Below are positions 1 through 8,495 of a stretch of DNA of 64,000 nt, piece after piece. Position 1 is the first letter of the stretch; every line of letters starts with the position of its first letter. The notes under the pieces are model-generated. The model searched no databases and was not told the DNA's origin. It worked only from the letters and a program-made list of their open reading frames with translations. The translations under genes and the position numbers were made by a program. The stretch is from Rhizobium brockwellii (GTDB lineage: Bacteria > Pseudomonadota > Alphaproteobacteria > Rhizobiales > Rhizobiaceae): the NCBI RefSeq assembly GCF_000769405.2, contig NZ_CP053440.1, positions 1 to 64,000 on the forward strand, written 5' to 3'.

Positions 1-1194
1 ATGCAGCCGAGTCTTGCTCTTCAGGACGATCAAGAGCATCTCCCGTCGCTTCTGGCAACGGATGCGAAGGAGTTATCCTATCAACTTCAGCAGCATCAGG
101 CAAAAATCTTCCCCCCGCTCTCGCAAAAGACCATCAGAACATTTTCGCCGGCCGAAGCTGCGGCCTTCATCGGTATCGGCGAAGGCTATCTCCGCCAGGT
201 GGCCGCCGACGGCCATGGGCCCGATCCGCTCGCAAACGGACGGCGGCTTTACAGTGCAATCGATATGGATCGAATTCGCCGGGTCCTCGACGAGCGAAAC
301 GGGACGCCGAAATATGTGCCGGCCCGCAGGCCGGGGGAAAAGCTCCAGATCGTCTCCGTCATGAATTTCAAGGGCGGCTCGGGCAAGACCACCACGGCCG
401 CCCATCTGGCGCAGTTCATGGCGCTCAGGGGTTACCGCGTGCTCGCCGTCGACCTCGATCCTCAGGCCTCCTTATCCGCCTTGTTCGGTCATCAGCCGGA
501 GTTCGATGTCGGAGAGGGCGAAACGATCTACGGTGCGATCCGATATGAGGATCCGCGCCCTATCGCCGACATCGTGCGCGCCACTTACACGCCCAATCTG
601 CATCTCATTCCGGGCAATCTCGAGCTGATGGAATTCGAGCATGAGACGCCGAAGGCGATGGCGTCGGGGACGGCGGAGACGATGTTCTTTGCCCGCATCG
701 GCGAGGTCCTGACGGAGATCGAAAGCCTCTACGATGTCGTCGTCATCGACTGCCCGCCGCAGCTGGGGTTCCTGACGATGTCGGCGCTCTGCGCGGCAAC
801 CTCGGTCTTGATCACGGTCCACCCGCAGATGCTGGATGTCATGTCGATGTCGCAGTTTCTGACGATGACGAGTGAGCTGATGTCGGTCGTCGAAAAGGCT
901 GGCGGACGTACCAGCTATGACTGGATGCGCTATCTCGTGACCCGGTTCGAACCGAACGACGGACCGCAGAGCCAGATGACCGGCTTCATGCGGGCGATTT
1001 TCGGCAATCGAATGCTCCACAATGCCATGGTGAAGTCGACGGCGGTCGCCGATGCCGGCGTCACCAAGCAGACTCTCTACGAGGTCGAGCGGTCGCAGTT
1101 CACACGCGGAACCTACGATCGGGCGCTGGAATCCCTCAACCTCGTGAATGGCGAGATCGAGGCGCATATTCGCTCCACCTGGGGGAGGAAATAG
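1..1194 (+). CDS. repA: RepA, plasmid partitioning ATPase
   Basis: ParA-family ATPase of repABC plasmids. With RepB it segregates the replicon, and it also represses the operon. The 397-residue length is normal for the family. An N-terminal helix-turn-helix region (about 44-90) precedes a deviant Walker A, KGGSGKT, at residues 124-130; the Walker B-like stretch VVVIDCPPQLGF lies near residue 250. The start codon is the first base of the window, so the promoter, operator and any upstream parS cannot be seen. The gene stops 4 nt before repB. The SD-like GGGAGGAAA for repB lies inside its last codons, which suggests coupled translation. Confidence 0.97.
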   Translation: MQPSLALQDDQEHLPSLLATDAKELSYQLQQHQAKIFPPLSQKTIRTFSPAEAAAFIGIGEGYLRQVAADGHGPDPLANGRRLYSAIDMDRIRRVLDERNGTPKYVPARRPGEKLQIVSVMNFKGGSGKTTTAAHLAQFMALRGYRVLAVDLDPQASLSALFGHQPEFDVGEGETIYGAIRYEDPRPIADIVRATYTPNLHLIPGNLELMEFEHETPKAMASGTAETMFFARIGEVLTEIESLYDVVVIDCPPQLGFLTMSALCAATSVLITVHPQMLDVMSMSQFLTMTSELMSVVEKAGGRTSYDWMRYLVTRFEPNDGPQSQMTGFMRAIFGNRMLHNAMVKSTAVADAGVTKQTLYEVERSQFTRGTYDRALESLNLVNGEIEAHIRSTWGRK

Positions 1195-1198
1195 ATAG

Positions 1199-2200
1199 AT
1201 GGCGCGCAAGAACCTCATCGAAATTTCCGCTCCGAACCCGGAAAGGATGGACGCAGTCGCACCGCGCGACAATCGTCCGATCGCCGGATTCGTGCCGCAG
1301 GAGCGCAGTGCCGCGCCTGTCGGCGGCATTACCAAGACGCTCGGCAACATTACCGAGAAAATGGAGCGGGCGAGTGAACTGGAACGGCAGCTCGCCGCCG
1401 GCCAGACTATCGTCGAGCTCGATCCTGGCCTGATCGACGCTTCCTTCGTCAGCGACCGATTGGCGATCGATGCGGCTGAACTCGCGCAGCTCGTCGAGCA
1501 GATCCGCGAACACGGGCAGCAGGTTCCGATCCTTGTCCGCCCACATCCCGAAACCAGGGGACGCTATCAGGTCGCATACGGCCATCGTCGCCTGGCTGCC
1601 GCCAGAGAAATCGGCATCAGGGTGCGTGCGGTCGTTCGCGATCTCACCGACGGTCAGCTGGTCGTCAGCCAGGGACAGGAAAACAGCGCTCGAACCAATC
1701 TCTCCTACATCGAGCGTGCGCTCTTCGCATCGCGGCTCGAGGAACGCAGCTTTGGCCGCGATGTCATTATGGCGGCCCTCGGCGTGGACAAGGCGGCGCT
1801 GTCGAGAATGCTGATCGTCATACGACAGGTCCCCCTGGGGCTTGTCAACGCCATCGGTGCAGCACCTGATATCGGCCGCCGGCGATGGTTGGAACTCGGC
1901 GAGCGGCTTGAGAAAGCCGACGTCGAGAAGATCATCGCGGAGTTGTCCGCGGACGACGCGCGCAAAATTTCGAGCGACGAGCGGTTTCAGCGGGCACTCG
2001 TTCTGGCAACGAAGAAGACGACTGCTCCGAAGCCGGCGGTGGCCAAATCTGAGGTTAGCGGTGTGCCTGTCATGATCAAGAAGACAGCATCTGGTGCGAC
2101 CTTCGTCTTCGACGGCAAGACCGCGCCCGGTTTCGATCAATTCGTCCAGGAAAGGCTGAAGGGCCTGTTCCAGGAGTTCAACAAGGACAGAGGAGCGTAG
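1199..2200 (+). CDS. repB: RepB, plasmid partitioning protein
   Basis: ParB-family centromere-binding protein of repABC plasmids, 333 residues. The ParB/Srx-like nuclease fold appears as LVEQIREHGQQVPILVRP followed by YQVAYGHRRLAAAREIG (about residues 95-145). The DNA-binding helix-turn-helix follows around residues 160-210. It is expected to bind parS and work with RepA. It lies between repA and repC as in all repABC operons. Its 3' side is followed by about 150 nt that encode the antisense RNA controlling repC. Confidence 0.96.
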   Translation: MARKNLIEISAPNPERMDAVAPRDNRPIAGFVPQERSAAPVGGITKTLGNITEKMERASELERQLAAGQTIVELDPGLIDASFVSDRLAIDAAELAQLVEQIREHGQQVPILVRPHPETRGRYQVAYGHRRLAAAREIGIRVRAVVRDLTDGQLVVSQGQENSARTNLSYIERALFASRLEERSFGRDVIMAALGVDKAALSRMLIVIRQVPLGLVNAIGAAPDIGRRRWLELGERLEKADVEKIIAELSADDARKISSDERFQRALVLATKKTTAPKPAVAKSEVSGVPVMIKKTASGATFVFDGKTAPGFDQFVQERLKGLFQEFNKDRGA

Positions 2201-2205
2201 CGCGC

Positions 2206-2244
2206 AAAAGAAAAAGGCCCCCAACGACGCCGTCGTGGAAGCCC
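2206..2244 (-). terminator. Intrinsic terminator of the antisense RNA
   Basis: Inverted repeat with an ACGAC/GTCGT core (2224-2228 and 2232-2236) extended by GC-rich flanks. On the minus strand it is followed by a run rich in T (complement of 2206-2215). In repABC plasmids the complementary structure in the repC mRNA can also hide the repC ribosome-binding site. Confidence 0.75.
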
Positions 2245-2260
2245 TTCTCAGATCTTAAGC
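2206..2260 (-). ncRNA. incA: Antisense counter-transcribed RNA (incA/ctRNA) of repABC
   Basis: The repB-repC spacer of repABC plasmids encodes a small antisense RNA that represses RepC synthesis and sets copy number and incompatibility. Here the minus strand has a -35 TTGACT (2290-2295) and a -10 GATTCT (2267-2272) with 17-nt spacing. This puts the start near 2260. Transcription would run into a GC-rich hairpin (arms around 2216-2228 and 2232-2243) and a T-rich tail at 2206-2215, giving an RNA of about 55 nt. Promoter, length, place and terminator fit the family; the exact ends are inferred. Confidence 0.85.
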
Positions 2261-2266
2261 ACATCG

Positions 2267-2295
2267 AGAATCGCATTTCCCCGAATCACAGTCAA
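2267..2295 (-). promoter_or_regulatory. Promoter of the repABC antisense RNA
   Basis: Read on the minus strand, TTGACT (2290-2295), a 17-nt spacer and GATTCT (2267-2272) form a good housekeeping-type promoter. It is placed so that the transcript covers the repC leader. Confidence 0.75.
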
Positions 2296-2354
2296 GCGTC
2301 TTAGGCACCAAATTGGTGGATGGTTTTCTTTTGCCTAAACGAAGGTGAAGGCAA

Positions 2355-3659
2355 ATGGAGAGTGGATATGTGACGACGCCCTTTGGGCGGCGGCCGATGT
2401 CGCTTGGCATGCTGGCAAGCCAGCAACTGGCCGAGACCATCGAGCCGGGAATGAAACGCAGCAAATGGAAGCTGTTCAGGGCGATCTGCGAAGCACGGCC
2501 GGCGCTTGGCGTCACCGATCGGGCGTTGACGGTGCTCGACGCGCTTTTGACCTTCTACCCTGACGACGAAATCTCCGAGGAAAAGGGACTGATTGTCTTC
2601 CCGTCGAATGCGCAGCTTTCGTTGCGCGCCCGCGGCATGACGCCGGCAACCCTCAGGCGGCATCTTGCCGTCCTGGTCGAGGCCGGCCTGATCCTGCGCA
2701 AGGACAGCCCGAATGGAAAGCGCTATGCGCGCCGCGACAGGGCAGGGGCCGTCGGCGAGGCCTTCGGCTTCAGTGTCGCACCGCTTCTGGCACGTGCTGC
2801 CGAGATCGAAAGCCTGGCCGCCCGGACCGTAACCGACCGGGAGCTGTTGCGAGTGACCAGGGAACGCCTGACGCTATGCCGGCGTGACATTTCCAAATTG
2901 ATCATGACGGCACTCGAAGAAGGGGTTTCCGGTGATTGGGAAGGCATTTCGGCGATGTTTCGAACGCTTCTCGCCCGGATTCCACGCGTGGCGACAGCCG
3001 AAGATCTGGTACCGCTGCTCGATGAGATGGGGCTGCTGCGCGCAGAGATCGTCAACATGCTGGAAAGACGGATAAAAACACAAAAAATAGACGCCAATGA
3101 GTCTCAAATTGAGCATCACAAACAGAATTCAAAACCCGACTCCATTTATGAACTTGAACCAAGCTTCGAAACGAAGCAGGGCGAAAAGGCAGCGGCCGAT
3201 AACAACCCGAACGCCGGGCCGCTGGAGGAGCAAAGATTGAAACAGCAAAAGCCTTCCGTCGGGATGAGCAACAGGGCGGGAGGCGCGGCCGATCCGGGCG
3301 CCGGACCAGGCCTGAAATCCTTCCCGCTCGGCCTCGTCCTCCAAGCCTGCCCCAGTATTCTCGACTATGGGCCCGGCGGAAGCATCGGCAATTGGCGAGA
3401 CCTGATGTCGGCTGCCGTCGTCGTGCGCTCGATGCTCGGCGTCAGTCCCTCGGCCTATGAGGAAGCCTGCTCGGGCATGGGGCCGGAAAACGCCGCCACC
3501 GTGATCGCCTGCATCCTGGAGAGGGGAGGGCACATCAACTCACCCGGCGGTTATCTCAGAGATCTGACCCGAAGGACCGAAAGAGGCGAGTTTGCAATCG
3601 GACCGATGCTGATGGCGCTCGCGCGGGCGAATGGGCCGACGGCGAGGCAGGCGAGTTGA
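2355..3659 (+). CDS. repC: RepC, replication initiator
   Basis: RepC initiator of repABC plasmids, 434 residues. The N-terminus (MESGYVTTPFGRRP) is characteristic of the family, and the N-terminal two thirds form the winged-helix DNA-binding region. The start is ATG 2355 with the purine-rich GAAGGTGAAGG just upstream. The middle of the gene (about 3070-3170) is markedly AT-rich compared with its flanks. In studied members such a stretch inside repC is the replication origin. Expression is expected to be limited by the antisense RNA at 2206-2260. The gene appears intact. Confidence 0.96.
   Translation: MESGYVTTPFGRRPMSLGMLASQQLAETIEPGMKRSKWKLFRAICEARPALGVTDRALTVLDALLTFYPDDEISEEKGLIVFPSNAQLSLRARGMTPATLRRHLAVLVEAGLILRKDSPNGKRYARRDRAGAVGEAFGFSVAPLLARAAEIESLAARTVTDRELLRVTRERLTLCRRDISKLIMTALEEGVSGDWEGISAMFRTLLARIPRVATAEDLVPLLDEMGLLRAEIVNMLERRIKTQKIDANESQIEHHKQNSKPDSIYELEPSFETKQGEKAAADNNPNAGPLEEQRLKQQKPSVGMSNRAGGAADPGAGPGLKSFPLGLVLQACPSILDYGPGGSIGNWRDLMSAAVVVRSMLGVSPSAYEEACSGMGPENAATVIACILERGGHINSPGGYLRDLTRRTERGEFAIGPMLMALARANGPTARQAS
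3068..3170. other. AT-rich stretch inside repC, probable replication origin (oriV)
   Basis: About 100 bp of A-rich sequence interrupts an otherwise GC-rich gene and encodes a Lys/Asn/Gln-rich linker. In characterised repABC plasmids the origin lies in an AT-rich part of repC. The assignment here rests on position and composition only. Confidence 0.6.
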
Positions 3660-3719
3660 TCGCGAGTAAACGACTGTCTGGTAGTCAGGTAACAAAGCAG
3701 TGCGCAATCACCTCTTTAC

Positions 3720-3735
3720 AACTAACATGTTAGTT
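3720..3735. promoter_or_regulatory. Perfect 16-bp palindrome, candidate GntR operator
   Basis: AACTAACATGTTAGTT is a perfect palindrome 36 bp before the TTG start of the DapA-family gene. It is the only strong dyad in the repC-lyase gap. The GntR gene at 4682 is the nearest regulator, so this is its most likely operator. The assignment is inferred. Confidence 0.55.
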
Positions 3736-3771
3736 TGCTACATCTGATCCGTTCATTGGGAGGAAGCATAG

Positions 3772-4656
3772 TTGACACAAAAATTCGGGCTCTCGGTTGC
3801 TCTTGCCACGCCGTTCGACAGCAATGGCGATATCGCGATCGAGGCGATGATCGAGCAGGCACGGCGGAGCCTCGCGGCCGGCTGCTCGAGTGTGACTCTG
3901 TTCGGGACGACCGGTGAAGGTTCTTCCATCGGCACGCAGGAACGTGCGCGTATTCTCGCTTCCATGCTTGATAGCGGAATAGCAGCAAAGCAGATCATCG
4001 TCGGCGTGCTGGTCGACGCGGCCGAGGATGCGGCGATGCAGGCCGGTCATGCGCTTTCCAAGGGAGCCCGCAATATCCTTCTTGCTCCGCCGTCTTATTT
4101 CAAGAACGTGAGTGACGACGGTGTCTTCCAGTGGTTTTCGGCTGTCTTCGCCATCCTGGGCGACAAGGCGCGAGACATTATTGTCTACAACATTCCCTCG
4201 GTCACCATGGTTCCGTTGAGCGTATCGCTAGTCGGTCGGCTACGGACCGACTTTCCCAATGTCGTTACGGGCGTCAAGGATTCCTCCGGCGACTGGCCTT
4301 TTACGGAAAAGCTGCTGAAGGCGCATGGCGATCTCGTCATCCTGGTTGGCGACGAACGTCACCTGGCGAAGGGTGTGCGGTTTGGCGGCCAGGGTGCGAT
4401 CTCCGGCATGGCGAATTTCGTACCTCGCGAAGTCAAGCTGATGGCGGAAGAAGGCAAGGACGATCCTCGCGTCGAGGATTTCGTGGCCGAACTGCTGAAA
4501 TTTCCGGTGACCGCCGCTGTGAAAGCGATGGTCGCTCACCTGACGTCGGATGAAATCTGGCTTGCGGTTCGGCCACCACTCGTTTCAATATCCGGCGAAG
4601 GGCAGGCGCAACTCGCACTTGCGTTCGACACTCTTTTCCGCTCGAAAGCGGCATAG
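3772..4656 (+). CDS. DapA-family aldolase/dehydratase
   Basis: A 294-residue member of the dihydrodipicolinate synthase/N-acetylneuraminate lyase superfamily, which are Schiff-base TIM-barrel enzymes acting on pyruvate or 2-keto-3-deoxy acids. GTTGEG is at residues 45-50, the catalytic tyrosine is in YNIPS (Tyr139) and the Schiff-base lysine in GVKDSSG (Lys169). Translation starts at TTG 3772 after GGGAGGAAG. It precedes a GntR regulator, a sugar ABC importer and a PfkB kinase. A catabolic role on a 2-keto-3-deoxy sugar acid is therefore more likely than lysine biosynthesis. The substrate is not recognisable from the sequence. Confidence 0.88.
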   Translation: MTQKFGLSVALATPFDSNGDIAIEAMIEQARRSLAAGCSSVTLFGTTGEGSSIGTQERARILASMLDSGIAAKQIIVGVLVDAAEDAAMQAGHALSKGARNILLAPPSYFKNVSDDGVFQWFSAVFAILGDKARDIIVYNIPSVTMVPLSVSLVGRLRTDFPNVVTGVKDSSGDWPFTEKLLKAHGDLVILVGDERHLAKGVRFGGQGAISGMANFVPREVKLMAEEGKDDPRVEDFVAELLKFPVTAAVKAMVAHLTSDEIWLAVRPPLVSISGEGQAQLALAFDTLFRSKAA

Positions 4657-4681
4657 GTCGGAGATGTTTCTGGGAGAGGCG

Positions 4682-5341
4682 ATGGACGGAACGGACGAGC
4701 AGCCGACACTGCGGGAAAAGGCGTATGAGAGTTTCACACGCCACCTTCTTGCGCGTGACGTGCGCCCCGGCCAGTTCGTTTCGCAGCGTCGCCTCGTCGA
4801 GTTGACAGGGCTGACGCTTGGTGCCATCCGCGAACTCATCCCGAGGCTCGAAGCCGAAGGGCTGATCAAAACGGTGCCCCAGCGGGGTTTGCAGATCGCT
4901 CATATCGACCTGAACCTTATTCGCGAGGCGTTCCAGCTGCGCGTGTTCCTGGAGAAGGAAGCGGTCGCGCTTTTCACCCGCTCCGCATCTGACGAGACGA
5001 TCGCCAAGCTTTTGAAACAGCATCGGGATATCGCCGACGCCATTCGAAACGGGGATGGATCGCACGAATTGGAGGTTCACGCGCAAGCTGTCGATTGGGG
5101 CATGCACGACGCCTTTATCGATGCTTTGGGAAATACCATCATCTCGAACGCCTACCGGGTGAACTCGATCAAGATGCGCCTGATCAGTCAGGACCGTTTT
5201 CGTATCGATGGTCACGTCGGACCTGTCATGGGTGAGCACCTCAAGGTGCTCGAGGCGATCGAACGACGATCGGCGGAGGACGCCGTCAACAGCCTTGTCG
5301 CACATATCAATCATGCAAGAGATCGTGCGCTCAGGATATAA
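4682..5341 (+). CDS. GntR-family (FCD-type) transcriptional regulator
   Basis: A 219-residue regulator with an N-terminal winged helix (LREKAYESFTRHLLARDVRPG through LIPRLEAEGLI, residues 10-70). The helical C-terminal FCD-type ligand domain follows. ATG 4682 is chosen because GGGAGAGG lies 3-10 nt upstream; an in-frame ATG at 4664 has no such site. It lies 25 nt after the DapA-like gene and 54 nt before the transporter genes. It probably controls both through the palindrome at 3720-3735. The inducer is unknown. Confidence 0.85.
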   Translation: MDGTDEQPTLREKAYESFTRHLLARDVRPGQFVSQRRLVELTGLTLGAIRELIPRLEAEGLIKTVPQRGLQIAHIDLNLIREAFQLRVFLEKEAVALFTRSASDETIAKLLKQHRDIADAIRNGDGSHELEVHAQAVDWGMHDAFIDALGNTIISNAYRVNSIKMRLISQDRFRIDGHVGPVMGEHLKVLEAIERRSAEDAVNSLVAHINHARDRALRI

Positions 5342-5395
5342 TCGGAAATAAACAGCCGGGTTGAGGAGATCGCCGGCAAAAGGAGGAGGTACCAC

Positions 5396-6724
5396 ATGTC
5401 ATCGTTTTCGAACCCGACGAGGCGCGGCTTTCTGGCGGGTACGGCCGCTTTTGGCGCCAGCAGCATGCTCGGCGTGCGGCTGGCATCGGCTGCGGTCGAT
5501 TGGAAGCGCTTTGCCGGCACGACGCTCGAAGTCAACCTGGTCAAGAGCCCGCGCAGCGAAATACTTTTGAAGTACCTGTCCGAATTCGAGGAGCTCACCG
5601 GCATCAAGGTCAATGCCGAAGCGACGCCCGAACAACAGCAGCGTCAGAAGACGACCATCGAGCTGAGCTCTGGCAAGCCGAGCTTCGATGTCGTGCACAT
5701 GAGCTATCATGTCCAGAAGCGGCAGTTCGAAAAGGGCGGCTGGCTTGCCGATATCGGCGGTTTTCTCAAGGACCCCTCTCTGACCGACCCGTCTCTGGTT
5801 GAAAGCGACTTCGCCGAAGCTGGCCTGACTTTTGCCAAAGACCCGGGCGGCGTTCTGCGTTCGCTTCCATTCTCGGTCGACTACTGGATCATCTATTGGA
5901 ACAAGGCGCTGTTCGAGAAGAAGGGGCTGGCCTATCCGACGACGTTCGAAGAACTCGCCAGTGCTGCGGAGGCGCTCACCGATCCTTCCACCAACACCTA
6001 CGGCTTCGTCGCCCGCGGCCTGAAGAACGCCAATACGCCGGTCTGGACGTCGCTGCTGCTTGGCTATGGTTCAAGCCCGCTCGGCCCGGATGGCAAGCTG
6101 CGCACGACATCGCAAGAAGCGATCGATGCGGCAAAGCTTTACCAAAGACTGATGACCAAGACCGCTCCTCCCGGCGTCTCGGGCTTCAACTGGGCCGAGG
6201 CACAATCTGCCTTCCTGCAGGGCAAGATCGGCATGTGGCTGGATGGCGTCGGTTTTGCGCCGCCGATCGAGAATCCGGAAAAGTCGCGCGTCGTCGGCCA
6301 GGTCGGTTACGGCATCATGCCGAAAGGCCCGAAGGCACAGGCCGCAGGTACCTTCGGCGACGGGCTTGGCGTCGTCGCGGCAAGCCAGAAGAAAGAAGCC
6401 GGGTACCTCTTCTGCCAATGGGCTATTTCGCATGAAATGGGCGCACGTCTGCTGCAGGCCGGCGCCGGCGTTCCTTTCCGCCAGTCCGTCCTCGAGGATG
6501 CGAAGGTACGCGAAGGCGTCAAGATGCCGGGCGCCTGGCTGGATGCCGTCGTCGGTTCCGGCAAGATCTCGCAGCTCGCGCTGCCGGTCATCATTCCGGT
6601 TACCGAGTTCCGCGACGTCTATGGTGTCGGTCTCACCAACATGATCGGCGGCGCCGACCCCGAAACCGAGCTGAAGGCAGCGACGGCACAGTTCGAACCC
6701 GTCCTGGCGAAAAGCGAGGGATAA
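5396..6724 (+). CDS. ABC sugar-type solute-binding protein, Tat signal
   Basis: A 442-residue family 1 extracellular solute-binding protein. The N-terminus carries a twin-arginine motif (TRRGFLAG, residues 9-16) and an AxA-type cleavage region near residue 33 (LASAA), so Tat export of a folded protein is likely. AGGAGGAGG lies 6 nt before the ATG. The stop overlaps the start of the first permease by one base. Neighbouring lyase and PfkB kinase genes suggest a sugar or sugar-acid ligand. Confidence 0.88.
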   Translation: MSSFSNPTRRGFLAGTAAFGASSMLGVRLASAAVDWKRFAGTTLEVNLVKSPRSEILLKYLSEFEELTGIKVNAEATPEQQQRQKTTIELSSGKPSFDVVHMSYHVQKRQFEKGGWLADIGGFLKDPSLTDPSLVESDFAEAGLTFAKDPGGVLRSLPFSVDYWIIYWNKALFEKKGLAYPTTFEELASAAEALTDPSTNTYGFVARGLKNANTPVWTSLLLGYGSSPLGPDGKLRTTSQEAIDAAKLYQRLMTKTAPPGVSGFNWAEAQSAFLQGKIGMWLDGVGFAPPIENPEKSRVVGQVGYGIMPKGPKAQAAGTFGDGLGVVAASQKKEAGYLFCQWAISHEMGARLLQAGAGVPFRQSVLEDAKVREGVKMPGAWLDAVVGSGKISQLALPVIIPVTEFRDVYGVGLTNMIGGADPETELKAATAQFEPVLAKSEG

Positions 6725-7662
6725 TGGCCTCGACAAGCATCGAAACGGCCGCAGTGGCCAAGACGTCGAAAGGAAGGAGCAAACCGGATCGGTTTGCTCC
6801 CAACTACTGGCCTTTCGTCATCCCGGCGCTCATCGTCATTGCGGCCGTCATCGTTTTTCCATGGGTGTTTACCCTTTGGATGAGCGTCAACAGCTGGACG
6901 CTTGGCCAGTCCCAGGTCTTTGCGGGACTGGACAACTATGCCCGCCTGATCGTGGACATGCGCTTCTGGGACTCGCTGTGGCATACGGTGCTCTATATGA
7001 CGCTCTCCGTGGTGGCGCCCCTTTTCCTAGGGACGCTCGCCGCGCTGATCTTCGATACGCAGTTTCCGTTGCGCGGCCTTCTGCGCGGCATATTCGTGAT
7101 GCCGATGATGGCGACGCCCGTCGCCATCGCCCTCGTCTGGACGATGATGTTCCACCCGCAGCTCGGCGTCCTCAACTATCTTCTCTCCTTCGTCGGCATC
7201 GGCCCGCAGGAGTGGATCTATAATCAGAACAGCGTCATCCCATCGCTAGTGCTGGTCGAGACGTGGCAGTGGACGCCGCTTATCATGCTGATCGTGCTCG
7301 GTGGTCTGGCGGCGGTTCCGCGCGAGCCCTATGAAAGTGCTGAAATCGACGGAGCCAATGTCTGGCAGAAATTTCGCTATCTGACGCTGCCGATGATCGC
7401 GCCATTTCTGATGATTGCCGTGATGATCCGCAGCATCGATGCGGTGAAAAGTTTCGACATCATCTACGCCATGACCCAGGGCGGCCCAGGCACAGCGTCG
7501 GAAACGATCAACATCTATCTCTACAACACTGCTTTCGCCTACTACGATATTGGCTATGGATCTGCGATGGCGGTTGTCTTCTTCATCCTCATCGTCCTGC
7601 TCGCCTTCGTCCTGATGATGCTGCGGCAGCGCGCGAACTGGTCCGACGGGGAGGCACGCTGA
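6724..7662 (+). CDS. ABC sugar permease, MalF type
   Basis: A 312-residue inner-membrane permease with about six transmembrane segments after a short cytoplasmic N-terminus. The ATPase-coupling EAA loop reads EPYESAEIDGANVWQKFRYL. Its start overlaps the stop of the binding protein, and its stop (TGA 7660-7662) overlaps the ATG of the second permease. It forms a heterodimeric channel with the next gene product. No ATP-binding subunit is encoded in this operon. Confidence 0.9.
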   Translation: MASTSIETAAVAKTSKGRSKPDRFAPNYWPFVIPALIVIAAVIVFPWVFTLWMSVNSWTLGQSQVFAGLDNYARLIVDMRFWDSLWHTVLYMTLSVVAPLFLGTLAALIFDTQFPLRGLLRGIFVMPMMATPVAIALVWTMMFHPQLGVLNYLLSFVGIGPQEWIYNQNSVIPSLVLVETWQWTPLIMLIVLGGLAAVPREPYESAEIDGANVWQKFRYLTLPMIAPFLMIAVMIRSIDAVKSFDIIYAMTQGGPGTASETINIYLYNTAFAYYDIGYGSAMAVVFFILIVLLAFVLMMLRQRANWSDGEAR

Positions 7663-8477
7663 TGAAGCGCAAGACGCTCGATCGCATCGGACTGCTGTTT
7701 GTTGCCCTGGTGATGATATCGCCGGTCGTCCTGTTCTTCCTCTGGATGATCTCGCTGTCGCTGAAATATGAAATCGATAACGGCGCTTATCCGCCGATCT
7801 TCATCCCGGAGCGCTTTGCCTGGTCGAACTATCTGAAGGTCTTCGAAGAGAATAACTTCTTCCTATATCTCTGGAATTCGGTGCTGGTAACGGGTGCCGC
7901 CACGCTTCTGGCGCTGCTGATCGGCGTGCCGGCCGGATATGGCATCGCGCGCCTGAAAGCTGAAAAGTCTGCGATGGTCATCATGATTGCGCGCATGACG
8001 CCCGGCCTTTCCTTCCTGATCCCGCTCTTCCTGCTGTTCCAGTGGCTGAACCTGCTCGGCACGCTCATGCCGCAGATCATCATCCATCTCGTCGTCACTG
8101 TGCCGATCGTCGTGTGGATCATGATCGGTTATTTCGAGACGACGCCGATGGAGCTGGAGGAGGCTGCAAGCATCGACGGCGCGACACCCTGGCAAGTTTT
8201 CCGCCTGGTCGCCTTGCCGATCGCAAGGCCGGGCATCGTCGTTGCCTTCATCCTGTCGGTCATCTTCTCGTGGAACAACTTCGTCTTCGGCATCGTGCTT
8301 GCCAGCCGCGAGACGCGCACGCTTCCGGTCGCGGTCTACAACATGCTCTCGTTCGAGCAGGTCAGTTGGGGTCCGTTGGCGGCGGCGGCGTTGATCGTCA
8401 CCTTGCCTGTGCTGATATTGACGGTGTTTGCGCAACGGCAGATCGTGGCCGGCCTGACGGCCGGAGCCGTCAAGTGA
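7662..8477 (+). CDS. ABC sugar permease, MalG type
   Basis: A 271-residue second permease with about six membrane segments. Its EAA loop is ELEEAASIDGATPWQVFRLV. It begins on the last base of the previous gene. The next gene is a kinase rather than an ATPase. The importer must therefore borrow a CUT1-type ATPase, for which the genes at 13426 and 27990 are the candidates in this window. Confidence 0.9.
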   Translation: MKRKTLDRIGLLFVALVMISPVVLFFLWMISLSLKYEIDNGAYPPIFIPERFAWSNYLKVFEENNFFLYLWNSVLVTGAATLLALLIGVPAGYGIARLKAEKSAMVIMIARMTPGLSFLIPLFLLFQWLNLLGTLMPQIIIHLVVTVPIVVWIMIGYFETTPMELEEAASIDGATPWQVFRLVALPIARPGIVVAFILSVIFSWNNFVFGIVLASRETRTLPVAVYNMLSFEQVSWGPLAAAALIVTLPVLILTVFAQRQIVAGLTAGAVK

Positions 8478-8495
8478 GCGGGTGAGACAACGGTT

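Noticed and set aside
3656..3672. GTTGATCGCGAGTAAAC just after repC as a parS site
   Set aside because: It is 17 bp with unequal arms and does not fit the usual 16-bp GTTNNCNGCNGNNAAC pattern; parS may lie upstream of repA, outside the window.
4550..4681. Longer reading of the GntR gene overlapping the DapA-type gene by about 100 nt
   Set aside because: Codons before 4682 are an out-of-frame reading of the lyase gene, and only ATG 4682 has a good ribosome site.
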